From DATHGT01 sp035317605 (GTDB lineage: Bacteria; Methylomirabilota; Methylomirabilia; Rokubacteriales; CSP1-6), in the NCBI GenBank assembly GCA_035317605.1, contig DATHGT010000323.1, forward strand, positions 1 to 22,862: DNA of 22,862 nucleotides, given 5' to 3'. The translations under genes and the position numbers were made by a program. The stretch's first letter is position 1. Each line of letters starts with the position of its first letter. The notes under the pieces are model-generated. The model did no database searches. It was given only the letters and a program-made list of their open reading frames with translations, and was not told the origin of the DNA. Shown here in pieces: positions 1 through 7,254 of the stretch.

Positions 1-541
1 ACCCGAGCACCTGCTGCTGGACGTCGAGCACCATCTGTCGGCCATGCTCCGATTGCCGTATCTCCGCGATCATGAGGTCGGGGACGCACACGAGGTCCAC
101 GTCTTCGAGACCGTCGAAATCGTCGAGCACGCGCAGTCCCCGGTGATCGAACCGCTGCATCTCCGGCTGAAACACCCCTTTCAACGCCTGCGACAACGTC
201 TCCGCGGCCGTCTCCGTCTTGTCCCGCACCAACGGCAGGACCACGCAGCGTTTTCCGCCGTTCTCGAAGAACCCGCGCACCGCATAGGCGAGGAACCCGC
301 CGGGCCTCGCCGAGCCGACCGTGGCCGCGAACCGATCCCAGCTGGCCAGCCGCACGGGCTTCGGCCTCTCTCTCTCGTCCTTCTCGGTGCCGGGCAGGCG
401 AGCCTCCACGAACACGAACCCGACGAAGAGCGGGACGCCGGTCGCCAGCCCGGTCCCTGGCGTCGGTCCCTTCTCCCGGATATGCACTCCGGGAGCGAGC
501 CCGCGGGGCTCGCTCCCGAAGTCGGCACTGACGATCGCCAT
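1..541 (-). CDS. Contractile tail sheath protein, second paralogue (5' part only)
   Basis: The reading frame opens at an ATG (539-541) and runs without a stop through position 1, giving 180 N-terminal residues of a protein cut by the window edge. The start has an APGVHIREKG sheath signature, a FVGFV strand, the FFENGGKRC motif near residues 105-115, and a VDLVCVPDL strand near residue 155. These match phage and injection-system sheath proteins, which wrap the inner tube and contract to drive it out. The corresponding motif in the neighbouring full-length sheath is FFKNGGTRC. Unlike that neighbour, this copy goes from the first strand to the FFENGG motif without a long insertion. It starts 25 bases after the first sheath gene stops, with only a weak ribosome binding site, so translational coupling is likely. 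Assignment as a sheath is firm; its size and C-terminal domain are unknown. Confidence 0.88.
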   Translation of the reverse strand, partial: MAIVSADFGSEPRGLAPGVHIREKGPTPGTGLATGVPLFVGFVFVEARLPGTEKDERERPKPVRLASWDRFAATVGSARPGGFLAYAVRGFFENGGKRCVVLPLVRDKTETAAETLSQALKGVFQPEMQRFDHRGLRVLDDFDGLEDVDLVCVPDLMIAEIRQSEHGRQMVLDVQQQVLG

Positions 542-566
542 CGTGACGTCCGGCGCCGCGGGCCGC

Positions 567-2336
567 CTAGCTCCGGTTCAGGCCCGTCGACTGGGTGATC
601 CGGAAAATCACGAACTCCGCCGGCCGGACGATGGCCACGCCGATCTCGGTCACCACCATCCCGAGGTCACGCATCTCGGGCGGGTTGGTTTCCGCATCGC
701 ATTTCACGTAGAACGCCTCCTCCGGCGTTAGACCGAAGAGCGCTCCCGAGCGCCACACGTTGGTCAGGAACGCGCTCACGTTGCGCCGGATCTTGCCCCA
801 GAGCGCGTAGTCGTTCGGCTCGAACACGACCCACTGCGTGCCCTCGTCGATCGATTCGCGCAGGAAGAGGAAGAAGCGCCGGACGCTGATGTACTTCCAC
901 TCCGCGTTCTTGTCCCCACCGATCGTGCGGGCGCCCCACACGGTGATGTTGCCGTTCATGTTGCGGATGCAATTCACGCCCTGGGGGTTCAGGAGCTCCT
1001 GCTTGGGCTTGCTCACGTAGTATTTCAGATCCAACGCCCCGAGGACGGGGACGTTGGCCGGCGCCTTGTGAACGCCCCGCTGCTCGTCGCTGCGCGCGTA
1101 GATGCCGGCGATGTGGCCGCTCGGCGGAACATACACGCGTCCCCTGTATTTCAGCCGGATTCCCCGCGCCGGGTCTTCATCCTGCATCTGCACCGCCGGA
1201 TCGAGGACCTCGATGTAGGGGAAATAGAATGCCGCGTTCTTGCTGCGCTGCGGCAGGACATTGTCCGCTGTTTCGTAGCTCAGCAATTTCACATCGAACT
1301 CGCCTGTGTTCGTCGCGGCAGCTGCAGCGGCTGGGACGCCGGGGCCGGGCGCCGCACCTGGGGTGTCCGTGTCACGTTTAGTCTCCACGACCTCTTGACA
1401 ATCGAGAATGGCGAATCGATCCTCGCAGATCTCGCAATGCGCGACCAACTGGCTCCACACGGCCTGTCCGCCGAGGCCGGGCGCGGCGATGATCGCGACC
1501 GCGTCGATCGATTCCATCGCCTCCAAGGCGCGATCGATCTTCGCCGCGGGGGGCGCGGCGGGGTCGTTGCTATTGATCCTGGCGACAAAGCAACGGGTCC
1601 CTCCGTTCTTGAAGAACCCGTACACCGCATGCGTCAGGGCCCGATGCCCAGGGTGCAGCGGTTTGCCCGAGGCGCCCGGAGCAGGGATCACCCTGGGATC
1701 GTCCGCCGAAAACGAACCAAACAGGCTCGTGTACTCACTGAAGTTGGTACACAGCTTGGTATCGCACTCAGCCGCGCGCACCTTGAATGGCGTCAACACG
1801 TACGGCCTCAGCACCGTCGCCGTGGTCCATTCCTCCGACAGCTCCGGTGATCCGGCCGCTTCGCCCGCAGGAGGAGGCGTACCTCCACTGAGACGCTCCA
1901 GCCGACGCTGCAGTTCATCTTTTTCGTTCTGCTTGTCCTGGCGTCGTTTTCTCACGGCCTCGGCGCGTGACTCCAACCTCGCTTTTTCCGTCGCCTGGTC
2001 CGGAGCCGATGGGGCCTGGTTCGCTCTCTCTTCGGCGGCCTTGACCTCGTCGTTCAGTCTGGTGATGTCCCGGTTCAGCTTCGCCATCTCGCTGTCGATC
2101 TCGGCCTTCGCTTGCTTGGCGGCGTTGGTGTCGATGTTTCCTGGCGTCTGACTCAGGATCAGCGTGGCCTGCGCGATCACAGGGTCGTAGTCGGGTTCGT
2201 CTTCGGGGCAGTAGATGACGTCCGGGACGAGTCCGATGAATCCGACGGTGTTCGTTCCCACACCGGCGATCGGCTGCTGCGCTGACGGGATCTCTTCGAC
2301 GTACACACCGGGGGCCAGATACGTCGTCCTTGCCAT
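567..2336 (-). CDS. Contractile tail sheath protein with coiled-coil insertion
   Basis: A 589-residue sheath subunit, expected to polymerise around the inner tube and contract. Visible signatures are LAPGVYVEEI at residues 7-16, VGFIGLV at 31-37, a FFKNGGTRCFVARI-type segment at 241-254, AAFYFPYIEVLDP at 368-380 and the conserved C-terminal half (GARTIGG, RRFFLFLRESI, WVVFEPND, ending VRPAEFVIF). Two stretches are unusual. Residues about 41-175 interrupt the N-terminal domain with a heptad-like, charged helical segment (about 72-150). Residues about 320-345 form a Pro/Ala-rich linker. The ATG at 2336 is chosen because AAGGAG lies 8 bases upstream; a GTG nine bases earlier overlaps that site. 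It follows the beta-sandwich gene after 64 bases and precedes a second sheath gene, an arrangement typical of eCIS loci. Confidence 0.95.
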   Translation of the reverse strand: MARTTYLAPGVYVEEIPSAQQPIAGVGTNTVGFIGLVPDVIYCPEDEPDYDPVIAQATLILSQTPGNIDTNAAKQAKAEIDSEMAKLNRDITRLNDEVKAAEERANQAPSAPDQATEKARLESRAEAVRKRRQDKQNEKDELQRRLERLSGGTPPPAGEAAGSPELSEEWTTATVLRPYVLTPFKVRAAECDTKLCTNFSEYTSLFGSFSADDPRVIPAPGASGKPLHPGHRALTHAVYGFFKNGGTRCFVARINSNDPAAPPAAKIDRALEAMESIDAVAIIAAPGLGGQAVWSQLVAHCEICEDRFAILDCQEVVETKRDTDTPGAAPGPGVPAAAAAATNTGEFDVKLLSYETADNVLPQRSKNAAFYFPYIEVLDPAVQMQDEDPARGIRLKYRGRVYVPPSGHIAGIYARSDEQRGVHKAPANVPVLGALDLKYYVSKPKQELLNPQGVNCIRNMNGNITVWGARTIGGDKNAEWKYISVRRFFLFLRESIDEGTQWVVFEPNDYALWGKIRRNVSAFLTNVWRSGALFGLTPEEAFYVKCDAETNPPEMRDLGMVVTEIGVAIVRPAEFVIFRITQSTGLNRS

Positions 2337-2400
2337 TGTTCTCACTCCTTCATGTTGTTCGTTGCGATTCCGCCCACCGAAACTCCGTGTGAGATCGCGG

Positions 2401-2748
2401 CTAACCTCCGCGAGCAGCCTTCGACACCTTCAGGTCCGCGACCGCCATCCGCACCGTGCCGTCCTCGCGCCACGAGACCGAGGCCGTCGTCTCGCCCGCC
2501 GCCCCGGAGCGTTCGTCCACGGCTCGCACCCTGTAGGTGCCAGCGGGCAGGTCAAGAAAGTAATAGATTCCGTCCGCCTTCGCAAGGGACCCCACCCATT
2601 TGTGGTCCCTCGTTCCCGGCGGGATCTCCGCGGCCTGGGCCGTGAGCGCGACCTCCGCGCCCGACACGGGCCGGCCACCCTCGTCGAGGGCCCGGCCGCC
2701 GATGGCCACCTGACGGCGCGTGGTCTCCCATTCCGTCCACGTCCTCAC
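2401..2748 (-). CDS. Carboxypeptidase-regulatory-like beta-sandwich protein
   Basis: A 115-residue protein with one recognisable domain, residues about 15-100. It contains GRALDEGGRPVSGAEVAL, then GIYYFLDLPAGTYRVRA, the pattern of the carboxypeptidase regulatory-like (Ig-type beta-sandwich) fold. No signal peptide is visible, so it probably acts in the cytoplasm during particle assembly or as part of the particle. The GTG start overlaps the TGA stop of the DUF4255 gene (GTGA), implying translational coupling and shared stoichiometry. Proteins of this fold decorate surfaces or bind carbohydrate in other systems; here a role as a sheath or baseplate accessory, or an adhesion domain, is inference from position between the Pvc16-like gene and the sheath. 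Confidence 0.75.
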   Translation of the reverse strand: MRTWTEWETTRRQVAIGGRALDEGGRPVSGAEVALTAQAAEIPPGTRDHKWVGSLAKADGIYYFLDLPAGTYRVRAVDERSGAAGETTASVSWREDGTVRMAVADLKVSKAARGG

Positions 2749-3344
2749 GAGGCCGTCCTCTGCTCCATGCGAATCTTGATGACCTTGTCGGTGACGAGAC
2801 GGACCTCCTCCGGAACCGCGACGTCCACGGACAGCGTGATCTGATAGTTCAGCGTCGCCTTGGGCTTGCCGCCCACCGCCTGCCAGAACTCGCCCATGCT
2901 CTGCAGCCGTCCCGGCTGCAGCGTGCTGACCGGCTGGGCGGGGGTCTGGCCCCGCAGCTCACCCTGGAGCACCTCCTCCGGGAGGGTGCGATAGCGCAGG
3001 AGCACGCGCATCACCTCGCCGAGCAGGCGATGCTCGTCTTCGGCCGGGTCGGGAACGCTCTGGCTCGGCCAGGCCGTGATCAGATAGGAAAAGTCGACCC
3101 GCACCGGCGCCCGCGTCAGGGTGGCGGTGCCGTCGCCGCGCCGCTCGATCGACACGTCGTTGGTGCGCAGCTCGAGATTCTCCCGGACGTCGTACAGGAA
3201 CAGATCGATGGCGGGCAGCGTGACCGACTGCGACGGAAACTGGTCGTCGGGGGTGGCGAAGCTGATCTGCACCTGCTCCCCCAGGGCGGCCGGCAGGTCG
3301 CGACGCAGCAGCGCGGCGATCGTCTCGTCCAGATCCTGGATCAC
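2745..3344 (-). CDS. DUF4255 / Pvc16-like injection-system protein
   Basis: A 199-residue protein starting at GTG (3342-3344). Its body matches the DUF4255 family: an N-terminal helix with LDETIAALL, then LPAIDLFLYDVRENLELR at about 43-60, DFSYLITAWP at 84-93, and EHRLLGEVMRVLLRY at 104-118. Family members include Pvc16 of the Photorhabdus virulence cassette and Afp16, tail-terminator-like proteins proposed to cap the tube and sheath and set particle length. The start is chosen because upstream codons in this frame lie inside the YkgJ-like gene in another frame and look non-native (Arg/Ser/Pro rich). The GTG overlaps the upstream TGA by four bases, and its own stop overlaps the next GTG, so three genes are coupled. 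This is a strong marker that the locus is an eCIS-type contractile system. Confidence 0.9.
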   Translation of the reverse strand: MIQDLDETIAALLRRDLPAALGEQVQISFATPDDQFPSQSVTLPAIDLFLYDVRENLELRTNDVSIERRGDGTATLTRAPVRVDFSYLITAWPSQSVPDPAEDEHRLLGEVMRVLLRYRTLPEEVLQGELRGQTPAQPVSTLQPGRLQSMGEFWQAVGGKPKATLNYQITLSVDVAVPEEVRLVTDKVIKIRMEQRTAS

Positions 3345-3979
3345 GCGCGCGGGCTCCCGCTCTCGTCGGCGGGCAGGGGGGCGGGCCAATCGTCCCGCCG
3401 GATGTCGGGGTTGATGGTCCCCTTGTCGAAATCCAGCCAGATCCGGCCGTCGCGCCGGCAATCGTAGCCGCGGCACGGGACGGGCCGATCCTCGTGGACG
3501 GTGCAGCGGTGGCAGCCGCGGTCGAGATGCACGCAATAGTTCGCCTCGGTCTGGGCGATGAGGTACGGCTGGCCGAGGTCCCACTGCACGATGCCCTGGC
3601 GAATGTCCTGTTTCGACAGCGCGAACGGCAGACGGCAGCAGGCGGCCTTGCACAGGTGCACGCGGCTCTCGCAGTCGATGGTCGCCCCGTCCGCGAAGGT
3701 GTACTTGTCGGTCTCGGGTTCCTGGAGGACGACGCCGATGCCCTTGTCGCGGCTCTTCCGGGCCAGCCGCTCGGCCACCGTGCGCTGGCGCTGGTCCAGT
3801 TCCTCGATCGAGATCACCGCTTTCTCGTGAAGGAGCTCGACCAGCCCGTACAGGAACGAGGCCGCTTCGCGCGTGGCCTGCGTGTTCTCGTTCAGCCGCG
3901 CGTGCGCGTAGAGCAGCCCCTCCGCCACCCGCTGCCAGGACGGCGCCGCCTTCGGCCCTCGATCGCTGTCGTCGGCCAT
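3341..3979 (-). CDS. YkgJ-like cysteine-cluster protein
   Basis: A 212-residue soluble protein. The N-terminal 80 residues look helical. The rest carries nine cysteines in two groups: C103, C110, C114 and C115 (C-x6-C-x3-CC) and C149, C156, C159, C169 and C174, with CRGYDCR near the end of the second. This matches the YkgJ/UPF0153 cysteine-cluster family, thought to bind zinc or an iron-sulfur cluster; the biochemical role is unknown. It sits between the DUF4157 gene (17-base gap) and the DUF4255 gene (4-base GTGA overlap), so it belongs to the injection-system operon. A role in maturation, redox sensing or modification of particle proteins is only inference. The ATG at 3979 has a weak ribosome binding site but fits the tight spacing. 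Confidence 0.85.
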   Translation of the reverse strand: MADDSDRGPKAAPSWQRVAEGLLYAHARLNENTQATREAASFLYGLVELLHEKAVISIEELDQRQRTVAERLARKSRDKGIGVVLQEPETDKYTFADGATIDCESRVHLCKAACCRLPFALSKQDIRQGIVQWDLGQPYLIAQTEANYCVHLDRGCHRCTVHEDRPVPCRGYDCRRDGRIWLDFDKGTINPDIRRDDWPAPLPADESGSPRA

Positions 3980-3996
3980 GGTCGTGGGCGACGTTT

Positions 3997-4764
3997 CTAG
4001 CCGTGCATCGGCCGCGGGGGCTCGTCGTCCCGGTACTTGGGCTGCATCTTCTTCTCTTCGTCCTCTTCGGGAACCTGCCGTTGAACCGACGCCGGCTCCG
4101 CTGAGCCACCGCCGCCCCGCTGCTCCTGGTGCATGACGGCGGCGGCGACCCGATCCGCTTCTTGCTCGTACTGATCACCGGGTTGACTCACGGAGAGCTT
4201 CGTCTGCGCTCCTCGGGGGGCGGCGGAGCCCGCCCGAGTCGCCTCGTCGTCCGACTTGGTGCGCACCGTGCCCGGGTTCTGTTGCACGACGTGGGTCAGC
4301 TCGTGCGCCAAGAGCTCGCGTCCGTTCGAACTGCCGGGGTCGTACTCCCCTCGCCGGAAGTAGATGTCCTGCCCGATGGTGAACGCGCGCGCCCCGAGCG
4401 ATTGATTGAGGCCGTCGGCCTGCGCGTTGGCGTGCACCCGGACGCCGCTGAAGTCGGCGTTCAGCGCCCGACCGATCTGCGCTTGAACCCCGCGATCCAG
4501 CGACTGGCCGCTCCCGCGGCTGCTCTCGATGGCGCCCTCGACGTCACGCGCCGCGCTGCCGTCAGGCTCCAGGTCACTGGCCAGGGCCACCACCCGCTGG
4601 ACGTAGCGATTGCCGTACTGTCGTTGGAGTCGAAGCAGCGCCTGCTGACCGGAGGTCAGTCCGGCTGACGCCGGCGGCGCCTGGGCGATGGGACGAGATG
4701 CGCCGCGCCGCGGCGACACCCGGGACACGAGACGTCGACTCACTTCTCGATCACGATCCGCCAT
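3997..4764 (-). CDS. DUF4157 (eCIS core domain) protein
   Basis: A 255-residue protein. Residues 41-60 carry the LQRQYGNRYVQR motif common upstream of DUF4157. Residues about 76-162 form the DUF4157 domain with DFSGVRVHANAQAD, GARAFTIGQDIYF and the zinc-metallopeptidase-like motif HELTH (154-158). A QPGDQYEQEADRVA motif follows at 194-207, then an acidic tail. DUF4157 is strongly associated with eCIS loci and often heads effector proteins. No toxin domain follows here, so this may be a core or adaptor protein, or an effector whose only activity is the HExxH site. The ATG at 4764 has an excellent AAGGAGGT Shine-Dalgarno 6-7 bases upstream; earlier in-frame codons lie inside the preceding small gene. 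Confidence 0.92.
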   Translation of the reverse strand: MADRDREVSRRLVSRVSPRRGASRPIAQAPPASAGLTSGQQALLRLQRQYGNRYVQRVVALASDLEPDGSAARDVEGAIESSRGSGQSLDRGVQAQIGRALNADFSGVRVHANAQADGLNQSLGARAFTIGQDIYFRRGEYDPGSSNGRELLAHELTHVVQQNPGTVRTKSDDEATRAGSAAPRGAQTKLSVSQPGDQYEQEADRVAAAVMHQEQRGGGGSAEPASVQRQVPEEDEEKKMQPKYRDDEPPRPMHG

Positions 4765-4963
4765 CGTGGACCTCCTTCTCCGGGACGAGCACGGTACGAC
4801 GCGCCGGATGCGTGGGCAGGCCGGCCGCCTCCTCCCGCCTCTGGGCCACCGAAAGGCTCCCATCGATCATGAGCGTCACGAGGCGGTCGCAGGATACACA
4901 GGTCGTCCGCACGACGCAACCCCCCAGCCCGGCGCGCGGGCGTCCGTCCGCCGCGCGCGTCAT
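4751..4963 (-). CDS. Small Cys-containing hypothetical protein
   Basis: A candidate 70-residue protein filling the otherwise empty interval between the ATPase gene and the DUF4157 gene. It starts at ATG 4961-4963 with AGGGG about 8 bases upstream and stops at TGA 4751-4753, overlapping the next gene start by 14 bases. The visible features are C16, C22 and C25 (a TCVSCDRL CxxC pair) and a basic, Arg-rich second half with a His near residue 52, compatible with a small metal-binding protein. I do not recognise a family. Support comes from operon spacing, a plausible ribosome binding site and the CxxC pair; there is no homology evidence, so it may be a chance frame. Confidence 0.5.
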   Translation of the reverse strand: MTRAADGRPRAGLGGCVVRTTCVSCDRLVTLMIDGSLSVAQRREEAAGLPTHPARRTVLVPEKEVHDGGS

Positions 4964-4998
4964 CCCGGATCCCCTGGACGATTCGAGGATCTTCCCCC

Positions 4999-7200
4999 TC
5001 ACTCGCGGAACTCCCCCTCCGTCACCACCTTGCCCATCTTCTGGAACTCCCGCTTGGTCGCGTGCATCAGGTGGCTCATGGTGACGACGTTGCCGTCGGC
5101 GGCGGCCAGGAACGCCGAGGCCAGGGCGATGTTGCGGATGCTGCCGCCGGCGATCTCGAATCGACGGGCCAGGAAGTCGAGATCGAGCCCCGGATCGCGC
5201 GGGGTGTCGTCCGGCCACACGCCCTTCCAGATCCGCCGCCGATCCTCTTCGTCGGGAAACGGAAACTCCACCGTGAACTGCAGCCGCCGGACGAACGCCT
5301 CGTCCATGTTCTTGCGAAGGTTGGTGGCCAGGATGACGACGCCGTCGTACTCCTCCATCCGCTGCAACAGGTAACCGACCTCGATGTTGGCATAGCGGTC
5401 GTGGGAGTCCTTGACGTCGCTCCGCTTGCCGAACAGCGCGTCCGCTTCGTCGAAGAACAGGATGGCGTTCGACGTCTCCGCCTCGGTGAAGATCCGCGAC
5501 AGGTTCTTCTCGGTGTCGCCGATGTACTTGCTCACGACCATGGACAGGTCGACCTTGTACAGCTCCAGGCCCAGCGCCGACGCGATGATCTCGGCGGCCA
5601 TGGTCTTGCCGGTACCGGACGGGCCCGAGAACAGGACGCCCAGCCCCTTACCCAGCGACAGCTTCCCCTCGAAGCCCCACTCGCCGTGAACCCGCTCGCG
5701 ATACTTCATGTGGTTGCAGATCTCGCGCAGCCGTTCCACGCGGTCGCCGGGCAGGACGATGTCGTCCCACTGGTATCGGGGCACGATCTTGCGGGCCAGG
5801 GTGGCCAGTCGCTGGTTGGAATGAAACCGGCAAGCCTCGTACAGATCGGCGCGGCTGAGGCGGGCCGCCTCGGGATCGCGCAGGCACGCGAGATTGATGG
5901 CCATGGTGGCCGCATCGCGAATCTGTCCCCCCGTGAACCGGAAGGTGGTCGCCAGCGCGCCCAGATCCACGTCGGCGTCCAGGCGCCGGTGGCCCTCGAG
6001 GGCCGCGGACCAGGTGGCCAGGCGCTCGGCCCACGACGGCTTGCTCAGCTCGAGGTTCACGAGGCACGCCGCGCGCAGCGCTTCATGCGGTTCCCAGCGG
6101 GCCTCGCCGGCCAGGAACGTCAGCGCCGGACGGCTGCCCAGGGCGTCCACGAACGACGCGAGTCCCGGCCTCTTGTCTTCGGCGAGCAGGACGTCGAAAT
6201 TCTTCCACAGCACCGCCGCGCCCAGGAGCTTCGCTTCCCGCTGAACGAGCTCGAACACCGGCGCCCCGCTCTCCCTGTCGTGGGCCGGCTTCGCGGCATC
6301 GGCGACGAGGAGACGCATGCCCACCTCCCGGCACACCGCCGCCGCCATGCCGTGCTTTCCCACGCCATAGGGGCCGCGCAGATGAACGATCACGGGCCCG
6401 GCCGTGACACCACTGAGGACCAGACGAACCAGCCGTCGTCTCGCCGCTTCATCGACGTCCGGCCCCTTCGAGTCCCCGTCGAGCGCGAGGAGCGTTGAAA
6501 ACGGTCGGATCCGCTCGTCGATGGTGTCGGAATCCAGCAGGTACCGCACGATCCTCGGATCGACGGCGAGGGACCTGGCGAGCAACGGTGGATGCGGCTG
6601 CGCGGGGTCGTCGAGCAGCGTCAACACGTGGTTCCGGAACAACGAGCCCTCGCCGCTGAAGTACCGCCTCGCCGCGAATCCGGCCTCGGCCGCCGGCGCC
6701 AGGAGGTCGAGCACGAGCCCGACGCTGGGCCGCTTCTTGGTGACGTCATCGTGGAGGTACGCGTACAGCTTCTCGTAACGGAGGTCCATCTCCACGGCGA
6801 GGCAGACCAGCAAGACGTCGATCTCGAACGCATCGAGTCCGAAGCTCTGCTGGAGACGATCGAGGCGGAGCTCGATGCCGCCTTGGACGCTCCCTTCGCG
6901 GCGCCGCCCGTTCAGACGGCGGAGTTCGTCGAGGGCCGGCCCCTGTTCGAGAACGTCCGGCCCTGTCCCCGCCCATCGGGGCCGCCCGATGGGCTGCTCG
7001 AGCAACGCGTCGACTTCCCCCTCGGAAATATAGAGACCGCGGAACTGCTCGTCGCCCGCGTGCAGCCGTCGGGCGCGCGCGACCTCGGCCGCGATGAGCA
7101 AATCGATCCGCTCCAGCTCGGCGAGCAGATGCTGCAACGAGCTCGTGAACGCGCTCGTCGTCCCGTCGCTCCGGTGTGCCACGTCTGGCTGGGTCCCCAT
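4999..7200 (-). CDS. AAA+ ATPase of the contractile injection system
   Basis: A 733-residue two-module ATPase. The N-terminal part (about 20-250) is helical with a LLAELERIDLLIAAEV opening typical of eCIS ATPases. A first, degenerate AAA module lies at about 255-440 (GPYGVGKH at 276-283 in place of a full Walker A). The active module spans about 480-725: Walker A GPSGTGKT at 526-533, Walker B FFDEAD at 582-587, sensor 1 ATN at 625-627 and sensor 2 GGSIRN at 685-690. Family members (Pvc15/Afp15-like) are required for particle assembly, probably as unfoldases that remodel or load components. The ATG at 7200 is preferred over a GTG at 7230, though both have weak ribosome binding sites. It lies 54 bases downstream of the phosphatase gene. 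Confidence 0.93.
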   Translation of the reverse strand: MGTQPDVAHRSDGTTSAFTSSLQHLLAELERIDLLIAAEVARARRLHAGDEQFRGLYISEGEVDALLEQPIGRPRWAGTGPDVLEQGPALDELRRLNGRRREGSVQGGIELRLDRLQQSFGLDAFEIDVLLVCLAVEMDLRYEKLYAYLHDDVTKKRPSVGLVLDLLAPAAEAGFAARRYFSGEGSLFRNHVLTLLDDPAQPHPPLLARSLAVDPRIVRYLLDSDTIDERIRPFSTLLALDGDSKGPDVDEAARRRLVRLVLSGVTAGPVIVHLRGPYGVGKHGMAAAVCREVGMRLLVADAAKPAHDRESGAPVFELVQREAKLLGAAVLWKNFDVLLAEDKRPGLASFVDALGSRPALTFLAGEARWEPHEALRAACLVNLELSKPSWAERLATWSAALEGHRRLDADVDLGALATTFRFTGGQIRDAATMAINLACLRDPEAARLSRADLYEACRFHSNQRLATLARKIVPRYQWDDIVLPGDRVERLREICNHMKYRERVHGEWGFEGKLSLGKGLGVLFSGPSGTGKTMAAEIIASALGLELYKVDLSMVVSKYIGDTEKNLSRIFTEAETSNAILFFDEADALFGKRSDVKDSHDRYANIEVGYLLQRMEEYDGVVILATNLRKNMDEAFVRRLQFTVEFPFPDEEDRRRIWKGVWPDDTPRDPGLDLDFLARRFEIAGGSIRNIALASAFLAAADGNVVTMSHLMHATKREFQKMGKVVTEGEFRE

Positions 7201-7254
7201 ACCTCGGTCTCGCTCCGAGCGTTCTCTCACTTGACGACGCGCCGATTCGCTATA

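Noticed and set aside
2745..4178. A longer 477-residue version of the DUF4255 protein
   Set aside because: The extra N-terminal part lies in the wrong frame over the YkgJ-like gene and reads as Arg/Ser/Pro-rich noise; the GTGA-coupled start at 3344 fits the family length.
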